A stretch of 23,615 nt of DNA from a virus. The translations under genes were made by a program, and so were the position numbers. The stretch spans positions 1-23,615 of IMG/VR virus record IMGVR_UViG_3300010157_000256; one strand, 5' to 3'. Positions 1 to 6,369 of this stretch are shown in pieces (position 1 is the first letter of the stretch; each line of letters begins with the position of its first letter). Below the pieces are notes generated by a model that did not search any database, was not told the DNA's origin, and worked only from the letters and a program-made list of their open reading frames with translations.

Positions 1-547
1 CGTTAATGCGTTCGTTGACGTGGTAGTCCAGCAGCTCGTCCGGGCTGAGTGGGCGCATAGCCTGGCTGATGGCGCGCATGGCACGTACATCTTGCTCACA
101 ATAATTAATCATCTCGGCCATCAGCGCAGTGTCTTGCCTGAACTCGCCATCAGCCTGCGGGATTGATAGCAGCCGGATCAGTTGGCTACCCCGGTGGTCT
201 TTCTTCATCGACGCGCCAGCAAACCGTCCAGCGTCTTCAAGGCTACCCGGCGCGCAGTTGGCGCGGGCTTGGGCGGCGGTGCAGTAGAACTGCTCCAGCT
301 TGAAGTCGATCTGCAAGACATACCAAAAGATCAGACGCTCAAACGCCGCGTTATGGGCGTAGATCATGCCCGTGTAGTCTTTGACCTCTGTGGGGAACGG
401 CTGGCCGGGCAACCATGTGCTGACCGGGCCATCGTCAAAGGCGTAAGACATACACAGCACTTCGGTGCTTGCGTCTTGCGCGTAGTTGTACACGCCGCGA
501 CTTTTAAGGTCACAGCGGCTGCGGGTTTCAAAATCAATATATAGCAT
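1..547 (-). CDS. DNA polymerase family A, N-terminal 3'-5' exonuclease part (partial, runs off left edge)
   Basis: The visible 182 residues form a DnaQ-like proofreading exonuclease as found at the N-terminus of phage family A DNA polymerases. Exo I is the DFE at residues 5-7 of the opening MLYIDFETRS. An HNAAFE segment near residue 66 fits Exo II. A YCEQD segment (Y-x3-D) near residue 149 fits Exo III. The polymerase domain lies beyond the left edge, so family A is inferred from the gene context and the style of the N-terminus. I chose the ATG at 545-547, which has AGGCGG about ten bases upstream. An in-frame ATG nine codons earlier lacks a good ribosome site. It is the third gene downstream of the DUF2800-type nuclease in the leftward replication operon and would copy the phage genome. 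Being cut by the window, it does not look broken. Confidence 0.85.
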   Translation of the reverse strand, partial: MLYIDFETRSRCDLKSRGVYNYAQDASTEVLCMSYAFDDGPVSTWLPGQPFPTEVKDYTGMIYAHNAAFERLIFWYVLQIDFKLEQFYCTAAQARANCAPGSLEDAGRFAGASMKKDHRGSQLIRLLSIPQADGEFRQDTALMAEMINYCEQDVRAMRAISQAMRPLSPDELLDYHVNERIN

Positions 548-583
548 TTTCCAATGCCGCCTGTCACGCGGCATCAGGAAAGG

Positions 584-1222
584 TTACGATGCCCGGCGGC
601 GGCGACCTGCTGCTGGCGCTTCAGGTTCAGCAGCAGCTTGCGCTGGCGCGGCCTCTTCAGCGTCCATGCTCACCCACTCGACCACTTGGAACACGGGCGT
701 GAAGATCTTGCCGTAGCTCTTGTGGGCGTAGTGGTCTTTCTTCAGCTTGACGATGGCCACTGGTTTGGTCTGGTCTTTATCGACCTGCTCGGCCAGCGCG
801 ACTGCCAGGGCTTGCACCGCACGCTTGCCGCCCACTGACGTGGTGGTGAAGCGTGCTTCCATGCCCTTGTCTTCGCCAGACAGACACTTCAGGCTCATGC
901 CTACCTGTGTCTCCCAGCCCTTCTTGGCACCGGGTGGCGACACGTCCAGCTCAGGCAGCGGCTGGCTAACGCTGGCCATCTTCTCGCCCAGCACCTCACC
1001 GTCGCCCCAAGCGATAAAGCCGTGGACAAACGAGAAAGGATTGACAGCCCAGGTGGTGTCATCTTCCACCTCGGTCTGATCAGCGCCGAATACCCAGTGG
1101 CCAGTCTTGTCCATTTTGAGGATGACAACACCAGCAGGGCCGACATCAACGGCGATAGATCGGAGGGAAGTTGCAAGGGAAGACACGGCTGGCAGACCAG
1201 CGGATTGAAATACAGTCAACAT
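584..1222 (-). CDS. Replication-associated protein, candidate single-strand DNA binding protein
   Basis: This is a 212-residue soluble protein with no membrane segment. The ATG at 1222 has AAGGAAAA just upstream. It lies 11 bases after the DUF2800-type nuclease gene and 36 bases before the polymerase. In the known phage cassette DUF2800 - DUF2815 - polymerase, this slot holds a DUF2815 single-strand DNA binding protein, so that role is inferred from position and not from a motif. The body is rich in beta-forming stretches, and the C-terminal 30 residues are low complexity: an Ala/Glu/Pro stretch ending in four arginines. The acidic part recalls the disordered tails of single-strand DNA binding proteins, although the terminal arginines are atypical. 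Sequence identity to a named family was not recognised. Confidence 0.6.
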   Translation of the reverse strand: MLTVFQSAGLPAVSSLATSLRSIAVDVGPAGVVILKMDKTGHWVFGADQTEVEDDTTWAVNPFSFVHGFIAWGDGEVLGEKMASVSQPLPELDVSPPGAKKGWETQVGMSLKCLSGEDKGMEARFTTTSVGGKRAVQALAVALAEQVDKDQTKPVAIVKLKKDHYAHKSYGKIFTPVFQVVEWVSMDAEEAAPAQAAAEPEAPAAGRRRRAS

Positions 1223-1233
1223 TTGATTTTCCT

Positions 1234-2325
1234 TTACATTATTTTAGAAAGAGCGCCCCGAAGGTCACCCAACTGAACGACTGCTGGCCGGGGATCGCTC
1301 TCCGGTGCAATCGTGTTACCCGAACTGATGGAAACTGTCAGACCGTCCGGCAGCTTGAGCTTCTGCGTTTTAAGCAGCTTCTCGGCAGCAGCCGGAGTGA
1401 CCAACTTCATCTCCACCACTTCAGATTCTTTCAGGTGCTGGAGCAGCGCCGTCTTAGCGTCCTCCTCCTTCACCCATGAGCGTGTCGCACGTTTTGGAAC
1501 CATCTTCCAGCCCGGCACGGCACGACCTTTTTTCATCATTTCCTCGGCAAGGGATCGCAAGTCTTTGATCCAATCTTCAAGAAGGTCTGCATTGTGCAAA
1601 TACGCGCCGATCTTGTCAATATCAATCGCGTCGATCTTCATGGCCACAGCGCGATCAACAGCGCCAGTGATGACGGGACAGGTTGGTTTGGCCGCGCACC
1701 AACGGCAGTGGTCACCGTGCTTGAGCGGCGCGTCCGGCTGCTGGGCCAGCTTGACAGCCTTGACCAGTGTCCGCTCAAAATCTTTGATGCGGTCAATGGT
1801 GGTCGTCCAACGCTTGATTGTGGGCGGCTGGATGATAACTAATTCAACTTCTGTCGCGCCGTCAAACACCCACTGCGCGCCAGGCGTACGCATGGCAGCC
1901 GCAGCGTAGAACATGAGTTGTTCGTTCTCTTCAGCAGGGACAGGCACGCCAGAGCCAAACTTCCAATCCAAAATGATGGCCTTGTCGCCTATGCGGCCCA
2001 TCAGGTCAGTCGAACCAAAGACATCTGGCAGCAGGTCACCAAAGCCTACGCGAGTCTCGACCTCGTACTCCATTGTTTTGTCGGGGTCGATATCGTCCAG
2101 CAGCGCCAGCGCAGGCTTGAGCTTGTCTTCAATCAGATCTTGAGAACAGGTAAACCTGTACTCCAACTCACCCAAAAATTTGCTGATTTCGTCGTGGAGC
2201 AGTGTGCCTTCTTCAGCGTAGGTGCTGGTTGGCTGCGGCGGCATCTTGGCCACCAACGCCACACTGCCTGGGCAGTTGATGACGCGCTTGGCGGTACTAC
2301 CGCCGACGATTTTACTGTGCTGCAT
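1234..2325 (-). CDS. DUF2800-type Cas4/RecB-like PD-(D/E)XK nuclease
   Basis: This is a 363-residue protein of the phage DUF2800 / Cas4-like group. Residue C18, then C207, C210 and C216 (the HCRWC...TCP segment), match the four cysteines that hold an iron-sulfur cluster in Cas4/AddB-type nucleases. An AEEGTLLHDE segment near residue 37 supplies the usual conserved His. The catalytic PD-(D/E)XK core is D107 in GSTDLMG, then D120 and K122 in ILDWKFGSG, followed by an ENEQLMFYA helix. I chose the ATG at 2325 because GGAG stands eight bases upstream. A longer reading starting at 2397 has no ribosome site. Its first codons overlap the 54-residue gene at 2312-2476. The family is associated with recombination and processing of phage DNA ends, but the substrate here is unknown. 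Confidence 0.85.
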   Translation of the reverse strand: MQHSKIVGGSTAKRVINCPGSVALVAKMPPQPTSTYAEEGTLLHDEISKFLGELEYRFTCSQDLIEDKLKPALALLDDIDPDKTMEYEVETRVGFGDLLPDVFGSTDLMGRIGDKAIILDWKFGSGVPVPAEENEQLMFYAAAAMRTPGAQWVFDGATEVELVIIQPPTIKRWTTTIDRIKDFERTLVKAVKLAQQPDAPLKHGDHCRWCAAKPTCPVITGAVDRAVAMKIDAIDIDKIGAYLHNADLLEDWIKDLRSLAEEMMKKGRAVPGWKMVPKRATRSWVKEEDAKTALLQHLKESEVVEMKLVTPAAAEKLLKTQKLKLPDGLTVSISSGNTIAPESDPRPAVVQLGDLRGALSKIM

Positions 2326-2476
2326 CTTTTTTCTCCACAGTAATAGTTTCTGGCAGACTCCGGTAGGCGTATTGGCTGGAACAATCAACACTGTCAAAGT
2401 TAGCGTATGGGATCAGCCTGTTGGCGTGATCTAACAAGATGCGCTCGACTTCAGCGCGGGTAAATTCAATCTTCAT
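2312..2476 (-). CDS. Small conserved-looking protein leading the replication operon (54 aa)
   Basis: A short gene encodes 54 residues beginning MKIEFTRAEVERILLDHANR and ending TVEKKDAAQ. GGAG lies five bases before the ATG at 2474-2476. The stop overlaps the start of the Cas4-like nuclease by 14 bases, so the two are probably translationally coupled. The N-terminal half is an amphipathic helix, followed by a short segment with an SxQYAYRSLP motif. It is the first gene after the leftward promoter at 2507-2536. The function is not recognised. Similar short leaders with a YRSLP-like segment seem familiar from replication operons of other phages, but I cannot confirm that here. The perfect operon fit and ribosome site make it a real gene in my view. 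Confidence 0.7.
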   Translation of the reverse strand: MKIEFTRAEVERILLDHANRLIPYANFDSVDCSSQYAYRSLPETITVEKKDAAQ

Positions 2477-2506
2477 GTGAACTCCAATTTAGTTGATGAG
2501 GCGTTC

Positions 2507-2536
2507 AGTATAGCACAAAAAATAATTGTTGTGCAA
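2507..2536 (-). promoter_or_regulatory. Leftward sigma70-like promoter for the replication operon
   Basis: Read on the minus strand, TTGCAC (2531-2536) and TATACT (2507-2512) are separated by 18 bases, close to the bacterial -35/-10 consensus. Transcription would begin near 2500, about 25 bases before the start of the 54-residue gene. Confidence 0.65.
2513..2534. promoter_or_regulatory. Inverted repeat, candidate operator between the divergent promoters
   Basis: GCACAA (2513-2518) and TTGTGC (2529-2534) form a perfect 6-bp inverted repeat around a 10-base AT-rich centre. It fills the spacer between the -10 and -35 boxes of the leftward promoter and overlaps the likely -35 of the rightward one. 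A dimeric repressor bound here could silence both. The geometry is seen directly; regulation is inferred. Confidence 0.45.
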
Positions 2537-2559
2537 ATCTTTTTTACATGGTGTAGAAT
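2529..2559 (+). promoter_or_regulatory. Rightward promoter for the VRR-NUC operon
   Basis: On the plus strand TAGAAT (2554-2559) is a good -10 box. Candidate -35 boxes are TTGTGC (2529-2534, spacer 19) or GTGCAA (2531-2536, spacer 17), both weaker. The predicted transcription start falls at about 2566, right next to the ATG at 2567, so the transcript may be nearly leaderless. Confidence 0.5.
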
Positions 2560-2566
2560 TTAGGCC

Positions 2567-2842
2567 ATGCTAGAAAAACAAGTCGAAACCTACCTCATCA
2601 AGCGCGTCAAAGAGCTTGGTGGGATGGCCTACAAATTCACCAGTCCCCAGCATCGCGGGGTGGCTGACCGTATCGTGTGTTTACCTGACGGCCAGACATG
2701 GTTTGTTGAGGTCAAGACTGAGGGCGGCAGGCTGTCGCCCTTGCAAAAGGTTTTCATGTCGGACATGGCACGCATGAAACAGAACTACGTTTGCCTGTGG
2801 AACAAAGAACAGATCGAAGGGTGGCTCAATGAAATTCGGTAG
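2567..2842 (+). CDS. VRR-NUC domain nuclease
   Basis: A 91-residue stand-alone VRR-NUC (PD-(D/E)XK superfamily) protein, the normal size for phage members. The core is visible as GVADRI (D34), then FVEVKTEGG (E48, K50) and a following Q60 in SPLQ. The N-terminal helix MLEKQVETYLIKRVKELGG is typical of the family and fixes the start at 2567. The start has only a weak AGG upstream and may be translated from a leaderless message. The family cuts branched or structured DNA, and in phages it accompanies replication and recombination genes, commonly beside an SNF2 helicase. Here the last 14 bases overlap the methyltransferase gene. Confidence 0.92.
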   Translation: MLEKQVETYLIKRVKELGGMAYKFTSPQHRGVADRIVCLPDGQTWFVEVKTEGGRLSPLQKVFMSDMARMKQNYVCLWNKEQIEGWLNEIR

Positions 2843-4361
2843 CGTTTGTAGCGGTATTGAGGCCGCATCAGTAGCATGGCATCCGTTGGGGTGGAAAGCT
2901 GCATGGCTGTCTGAAATTGAAAAATTTCCGTGCGCGGTGCTGAAACATCACTATCCAGATGTCCCCAATCTTGGCGACATGACCTTGCTGCCAGAGCGCA
3001 TCCTGTCTGGCGAAATTGAAGCGCCAGATGTGTTTTGCGGTGGCACACCATGTCAAGCCTTTTCAGTCGCTGGGTTGCGTAATTCACTTGATGATGCGCG
3101 TGGAAATCTTTCCTTAACTTTTTGTGAGATAGCAAATGCAATTGACCAAGTACGATCTGTTCAACAATCCAATCCCAGTATTGTCTTCTGGGAAAACGTC
3201 CCCGGTGTCCTCAGTACCAAAGACAACGCCTTTGGGTGCTTTTTGGGAACGCTTGCCGGAGAAGACGATGCGCTCGTCCCACCAGGGGGCAGATGGACTA
3301 ACGCGGGTTTTATTGATGGCCCCCAAAGAGCAGTCGCGTGGCGAGTCCTCGATGCCCAATATTTCGGAGTGGCCCAACGCCGCCGCCGTGTGTTCGTTGT
3401 CGCAAGTGCTAGAGCAGACTTTGATCCCGCAGCGGTTCTTTTTGAGTTCGACGGCGTGCGCCGGGATACTGCGCCGCGCAGAGAAACGGGGCAAAGTATT
3501 GCCCCCACAGTTACAAACGGCGCTCCTTTCAGTCGTACAGGCAACGAGCGAGTAGAGGCCGATGCAATGGTTACCACGGCTCGCATGGTGGCTTTTGGTG
3601 AATATTCAGTTGATGGCACAGCAAGCGCCATGAAGGCGGGGGATTACAAAGACGCTACCGATTTGGTAGCGCAGCCAATTGCTCTTGCCGAAAACACCAT
3701 AGGACGCAAGCCTGAGAACGGTGGCAATGGTGATGGGTTTACTGATGGCGGTCCAATGTACACGCTGAACGCTACGGGTGTGCATGGAGTAGCGCAACCG
3801 ATAGCTTACGCCTTTGACAGCCTCTCATCTAACTCAATGAAATCAAGCAACCCTAATAGCGGCGTTAATCAAGTCAATGTTTCAAAGACTTTAGATACCT
3901 CGCGTGGTCTTGACCCATCTTGCAATCAAGGCGGTATTGGAGTAGCGCAGCCGATACCGCTTAACACAATGAACTGTTTTAGAAGTCCGGATGCAGATGC
4001 AAGTACTGGATGCGGCATTGGTGATGAAGGCGAGGCAATGTTTACCATTACCAAGACAAATAGCCATGCGGTGGCGCAACCAATTGGTTTGGATGAAGAA
4101 CAAAACGCAATGATTGATGCTTTTGGCACACTAAAAGCCAGAACGCAAGGTGGTGGTTTTCAAGGTTCAGTCATGCAAGCCAACATGGATGTGCGCCGCC
4201 TGACCCCAGTGGAATGCGAACGCTTGCAAGGCTTTCCAGACAACTACACCAACATCAAGGACAAATGCCCAGACGGGCCGCGCTACAAGGCGCTGGGTAA
4301 CTCTTGGGCTGTGCCAGTGGTGCGTTGGATTGGCGAGAGGATTGCAAATGAAGTTGCGTGA
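2829..4361 (+). CDS. DNA (cytosine-5) methyltransferase with repeated target-recognition region
   Basis: A 510-residue C5-cytosine methyltransferase that transfers a methyl group from S-adenosylmethionine to cytosine in DNA. Motif I is CSGIEA (7-12). Motif IV is GGTPCQAFS with catalytic C75. Motif VI is WENVPG (E122). Motif VIII is QRRRRVF (183-189). Motif IX is RRLTPVECERLQGFP (456-470). Motif X is GNSWAVPVV (490-498). The region between VIII and IX, which reads the target sequence, is unusually long (about 260 residues) and holds four VAQPI motifs at residues 280, 321, 372 and 415. It starts 14 bases inside the VRR-NUC gene and ends 14 bases inside the helicase gene. It probably protects phage DNA from host restriction; the target sequence cannot be read from the gene. 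A second conserved frame lies inside it at 3136-3555. Confidence 0.93.
   Translation: MKFGSVCSGIEAASVAWHPLGWKAAWLSEIEKFPCAVLKHHYPDVPNLGDMTLLPERILSGEIEAPDVFCGGTPCQAFSVAGLRNSLDDARGNLSLTFCEIANAIDQVRSVQQSNPSIVFWENVPGVLSTKDNAFGCFLGTLAGEDDALVPPGGRWTNAGFIDGPQRAVAWRVLDAQYFGVAQRRRRVFVVASARADFDPAAVLFEFDGVRRDTAPRRETGQSIAPTVTNGAPFSRTGNERVEADAMVTTARMVAFGEYSVDGTASAMKAGDYKDATDLVAQPIALAENTIGRKPENGGNGDGFTDGGPMYTLNATGVHGVAQPIAYAFDSLSSNSMKSSNPNSGVNQVNVSKTLDTSRGLDPSCNQGGIGVAQPIPLNTMNCFRSPDADASTGCGIGDEGEAMFTITKTNSHAVAQPIGLDEEQNAMIDAFGTLKARTQGGGFQGSVMQANMDVRRLTPVECERLQGFPDNYTNIKDKCPDGPRYKALGNSWAVPVVRWIGERIANEVA
3136..3555 (+). CDS. Probable overlapping gene inside the methyltransferase gene (139 aa, +1 frame)
   Basis: An open frame of 139 codons lies wholly inside the methyltransferase gene, shifted by one base. 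Its C-terminal half does not look like a random shadow. It contains SEWPN (77-81), SLSQVLE (87-93), PQRFFLS (98-104) and ACAGILRRAEKRGK (107-120), then LPPQL and a final helix. I recognise this order of motifs from a family of small phage proteins often found beside C5 methyltransferases; that is from memory, with no search run. The methyltransferase frame over the same bases carries its own invariant motif VIII, so both frames appear to be used. The ATG at 3136 has a poor ribosome site; internal ATGs at 3316 and 3352 are alternatives. Function unknown. The basic helical C-terminus could bind nucleic acid. Confidence 0.55.
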   Translation: MQLTKYDLFNNPIPVLSSGKTSPVSSVPKTTPLGAFWERLPEKTMRSSHQGADGLTRVLLMAPKEQSRGESSMPNISEWPNAAAVCSLSQVLEQTLIPQRFFLSSTACAGILRRAEKRGKVLPPQLQTALLSVVQATSE

Positions 4362-5628
4362 CTACCAAGAGGCGGCGGCTGACTTCCTGTACGAACACGA
4401 CAGGGCGATGATCCTCGCGCCAGTGGGTGCTGGCAAGACCGCCATCACGTTGACGGCCATGCAAGATATGCTGGCTGACGGTGTGGTCAAGCGGTTCCTC
4501 GTTCTCGCACCCAAGCGCGTCTGCACCGATGTGTGGCCAGTCGAGCAGCCCAAGTGGGCGGCGCGCTGCACCCTGGCGGTAGCAGTCGGCACGCCTGTGC
4601 AGCGCAAGAAGGCGCTGTACAGCGGCGCGCAGATCATCGTGACCAACTACGACAACATACAGTGGCTGTCGATGCAGAACCTGGCTCACATCGACGGCAT
4701 CGTCTACGACGAACTGACCAAGCTAAAGAACCCGTCGGGCACACGGTTTAAGACGCTGAACAAGGTCATTTGCAACATGAACATCCGCTGGGGCTTGACT
4801 GGCTCGTTCACCAGCAACGGCCTTGAAGACGTGTTCGGCCAGTGCAAGATCGTTGACCAGTCGTTGCTTGGCCGCAGCAAGGGCGCGTTCCAGCAGCAGT
4901 ACTTCATCCTGATCAACAAAGAGTACGGCGACTGGGCACCACGCCCCGGATCGCTGGCGCAGGTCATGGAGCGCATCAAACCAGCCACTTACCTGTTGGA
5001 GCCAGGCGAGTACAAGGACAAGCTGCCGCCGCTGCACACGGTTGAGTTGCAGTGCGACATGGACATGACCGACTACAACACCATGAAGAAGGACTTTGTG
5101 CTGAACGATGTGGTGGCAGTCAACGCGGCTGTGGTCACCCAGAAGTTGCAGCAGATGTCCAGCGGCTTTCTGTACACCGACAACGGCCCGGTCTGGATGT
5201 CGCCGCACAAGTTTGAAAGGCTGGAGGACTTGTTGGCCGAGAACCAGCGCGCCAATACTCTAGTGGTTTACACCTACCAAGAAGAACTGGCCGAACTCAA
5301 GCGCCGCCTGCCGCACGCACAGACGCTGGACGATGACCGGGCGATTGAGCGGTGGAACGCTGGCCAGATTGAGTTGCTGCTGGTGCATCCGAAGTCGGCT
5401 GGCCACGGCCTGAACTTGCAGACGGGTGGCCACCATATTGTCTTCTTGTCGCTGCCTTGGTCGTTGGAGCTGTACGAGCAGACCATCGGGCGGCTGCACC
5501 GCAGCGGCCAGCAGTACGCGGTGTGGTGCTACATCTTGCTGACCCGCAAGACGATTGACGAAAAGATCTGGGGCGCGCTACACGACAAGCGCACATTGTC
5601 TGATATTGCATTGGAGGCTTTGAAATGA
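4348..5628 (+). CDS. SNF2-family (SF2) DNA helicase/ATPase
   Basis: A 426-residue compact SNF2-type helicase as found in phage replication cassettes. It has an RDYQ Q-motif (4-7), Walker A APVGAGKT (GAGKT 27-31), motif Ia LVLAPK (51-56), a TNYDN segment (99-103), Walker B DELTKLKN (121-128), and in the second RecA domain GHGLNLQ and QTIGRLHRSGQ (378-388, arginine fingers). I chose the ATG at 4348, which has GAGAGG upstream, over an in-frame TTG at 4330. The start overlaps the methyltransferase by 14 bases, and the stop overlaps the next ATG (ATGA). It would remodel or unwind DNA with ATP during replication, probably together with the VRR-NUC protein. No extra nuclease domain is present. Confidence 0.93.
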   Translation: MKLRDYQEAAADFLYEHDRAMILAPVGAGKTAITLTAMQDMLADGVVKRFLVLAPKRVCTDVWPVEQPKWAARCTLAVAVGTPVQRKKALYSGAQIIVTNYDNIQWLSMQNLAHIDGIVYDELTKLKNPSGTRFKTLNKVICNMNIRWGLTGSFTSNGLEDVFGQCKIVDQSLLGRSKGAFQQQYFILINKEYGDWAPRPGSLAQVMERIKPATYLLEPGEYKDKLPPLHTVELQCDMDMTDYNTMKKDFVLNDVVAVNAAVVTQKLQQMSSGFLYTDNGPVWMSPHKFERLEDLLAENQRANTLVVYTYQEELAELKRRLPHAQTLDDDRAIERWNAGQIELLLVHPKSAGHGLNLQTGGHHIVFLSLPWSLELYEQTIGRLHRSGQQYAVWCYILLTRKTIDEKIWGALHDKRTLSDIALEALK

Positions 5629-5786
5629 AACGGATAGACCTATGGAAGGCGCAGCTAAAAGCCGCGCTGGCCGAACTGAAGATACGCGACAGGGAAGCAA
5701 ACGCGGCGGCGCGTACTGTCGCTAGGCTTAAAAATTTGATAACTACTTTGGAGAAAAAAATTGACAACTACTTGGCGAAGTCTTAA
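5625..5786 (+). CDS. Small helical protein (53 aa)
   Basis: This short gene starts in the ATGA overlap with the helicase stop (ATG 5625-5627, stop of the helicase 5626-5628) and ends at 5786. The 53 residues, starting MKRIDLWKAQLKAALAELK, are almost entirely charged, Ala/Leu-rich helix with heptad character and no cysteines or membrane segment. A short coiled coil is likely. It has no strong ribosome site of its own, so translation probably depends on reinitiation after the helicase. The family was not recognised. Its last 26 bases overlap the following TTG-started gene. Confidence 0.65.
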   Translation: MKRIDLWKAQLKAALAELKIRDREANAAARTVARLKNLITTLEKKIDNYLAKS

Positions 5787-5952
5787 TGCTGAACTGCGAA
5801 CGCTGGACGAAGCGCGGGTGCTGGAGATGCTGACCGAGGAGCGCGTTAACCAGCGCCGCGTGTCGGTCTTGGAGCGGTTGCACCAGCGGTACAACACGCT
5901 GCGCGTCAGCCGTGAACGGATAGAAATACTACAGGAGGCAAAGCAACCATGA
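5761..5952 (+). CDS. Small helical phage protein with TTG start (63 aa)
   Basis: A 63-residue charged helical protein beginning MTTTWRSLNAELRTLDEARV, with an ERLHQRYNTLR segment. It resembles short hypothetical proteins I associate with phages of Burkholderiales, but has no known function. The start is TTG at 5761, supported by GGAG eight bases upstream and by the absence of an ATG before residue 23. It overlaps the preceding gene by 26 bases in another frame and ends in an ATGA overlap with the next gene. It may bind its partners through coiled-coil contacts; that is only a guess from composition. Confidence 0.7.
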   Translation: MTTTWRSLNAELRTLDEARVLEMLTEERVNQRRVSVLERLHQRYNTLRVSRERIEILQEAKQP

Positions 5953-6215
5953 ACTGGTTTATCGCGGGCGTAGCCGCCCTGGCACTGGCAGCAATGCCAG
6001 CCCTGTTTGGTGAACTGCCGGACATGAGGGCTGAACACATTACGGCAGCAGAGCTGTCTGCCATGCAGGCCGAAGAAGCTGTGGAAGCCCGCAAGCAGGC
6101 CGCCGGGCAGAAGATATGCACACAAGATCATGGCTCAAACAGCGAGGCACGGTGGACACCAGAAGGCCATCTTACTTGCCGTCTGCGGAATAAGTTTGTG
6201 AGGAGTCATCTATGA
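5949..6215 (+). CDS. Small protein with N-terminal membrane or signal segment (88 aa)
   Basis: The ATG at 5949 has a near-perfect AGGAGG upstream and overlaps the preceding stop. Residues 3-20 (MNWFIAGVAALALAAMPALF) are a hydrophobic helix that could be a membrane anchor or signal peptide. There is no lipobox. The rest is soluble and charged, with two cysteines (in KICTQD and HLTCRL) that could pair if the domain faces the periplasm. Its family was not recognised. The stop overlaps the start of the next membrane protein, suggesting joint expression. Confidence 0.7.
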   Translation: MNWFIAGVAALALAAMPALFGELPDMRAEHITAAELSAMQAEEAVEARKQAAGQKICTQDHGSNSEARWTPEGHLTCRLRNKFVRSHL

Positions 6216-6325
6216 ACGACGATGATTTGGAAGTGCTATTTCTCTGCATTTTAGCCACGACTTGCATTGCGCTGTTTGCTGGTACGTTGGGTTTTTTCTG
6301 GGCTTTATTTGAAAGGTTTTTATGA
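6212..6325 (+). CDS. Single-pass small membrane protein (37 aa)
   Basis: A 37-residue gene starts at 6212 with AGGAGT upstream, in an ATGA overlap with the previous gene. After an acidic start (MNDDDLEV) nearly all residues from 8 to 32 are hydrophobic, enough for one membrane-spanning helix, followed by ERFL. Such tiny membrane proteins in phage early regions can act on host envelope functions or superinfection, but nothing in the sequence says which. It follows another probable membrane protein. Confidence 0.65.
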   Translation: MNDDDLEVLFLCILATTCIALFAGTLGFFWALFERFL

Positions 6326-6369
6326 GATCAGAAAACGTAGCAGCTATCGACCCAAAAGGAGAAGTTTTA

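Noticed and set aside
182-544. Plus-strand frame opposite the polymerase exonuclease
   Set aside because: The minus strand here carries clear exonuclease motifs; the plus frame has none and no ribosome site.
1234-2397. Longer start for the Cas4-like nuclease at 2397
   Set aside because: It has no ribosome site and would overlap most of the 54-residue gene; the ATG at 2325 has GGAG at the right distance.
3161-3631. 156-codon minus-strand frame inside the methyltransferase gene
   Set aside because: No motif seen and no ribosome site; unlike the plus +1 frame, it has no family-like pattern.
5761-5789. TTGACA at 5761 as a -35 promoter box
   Set aside because: The matching -10 position (TAATGC) is poor, and the TTG is better explained as a start codon with GGAG upstream.
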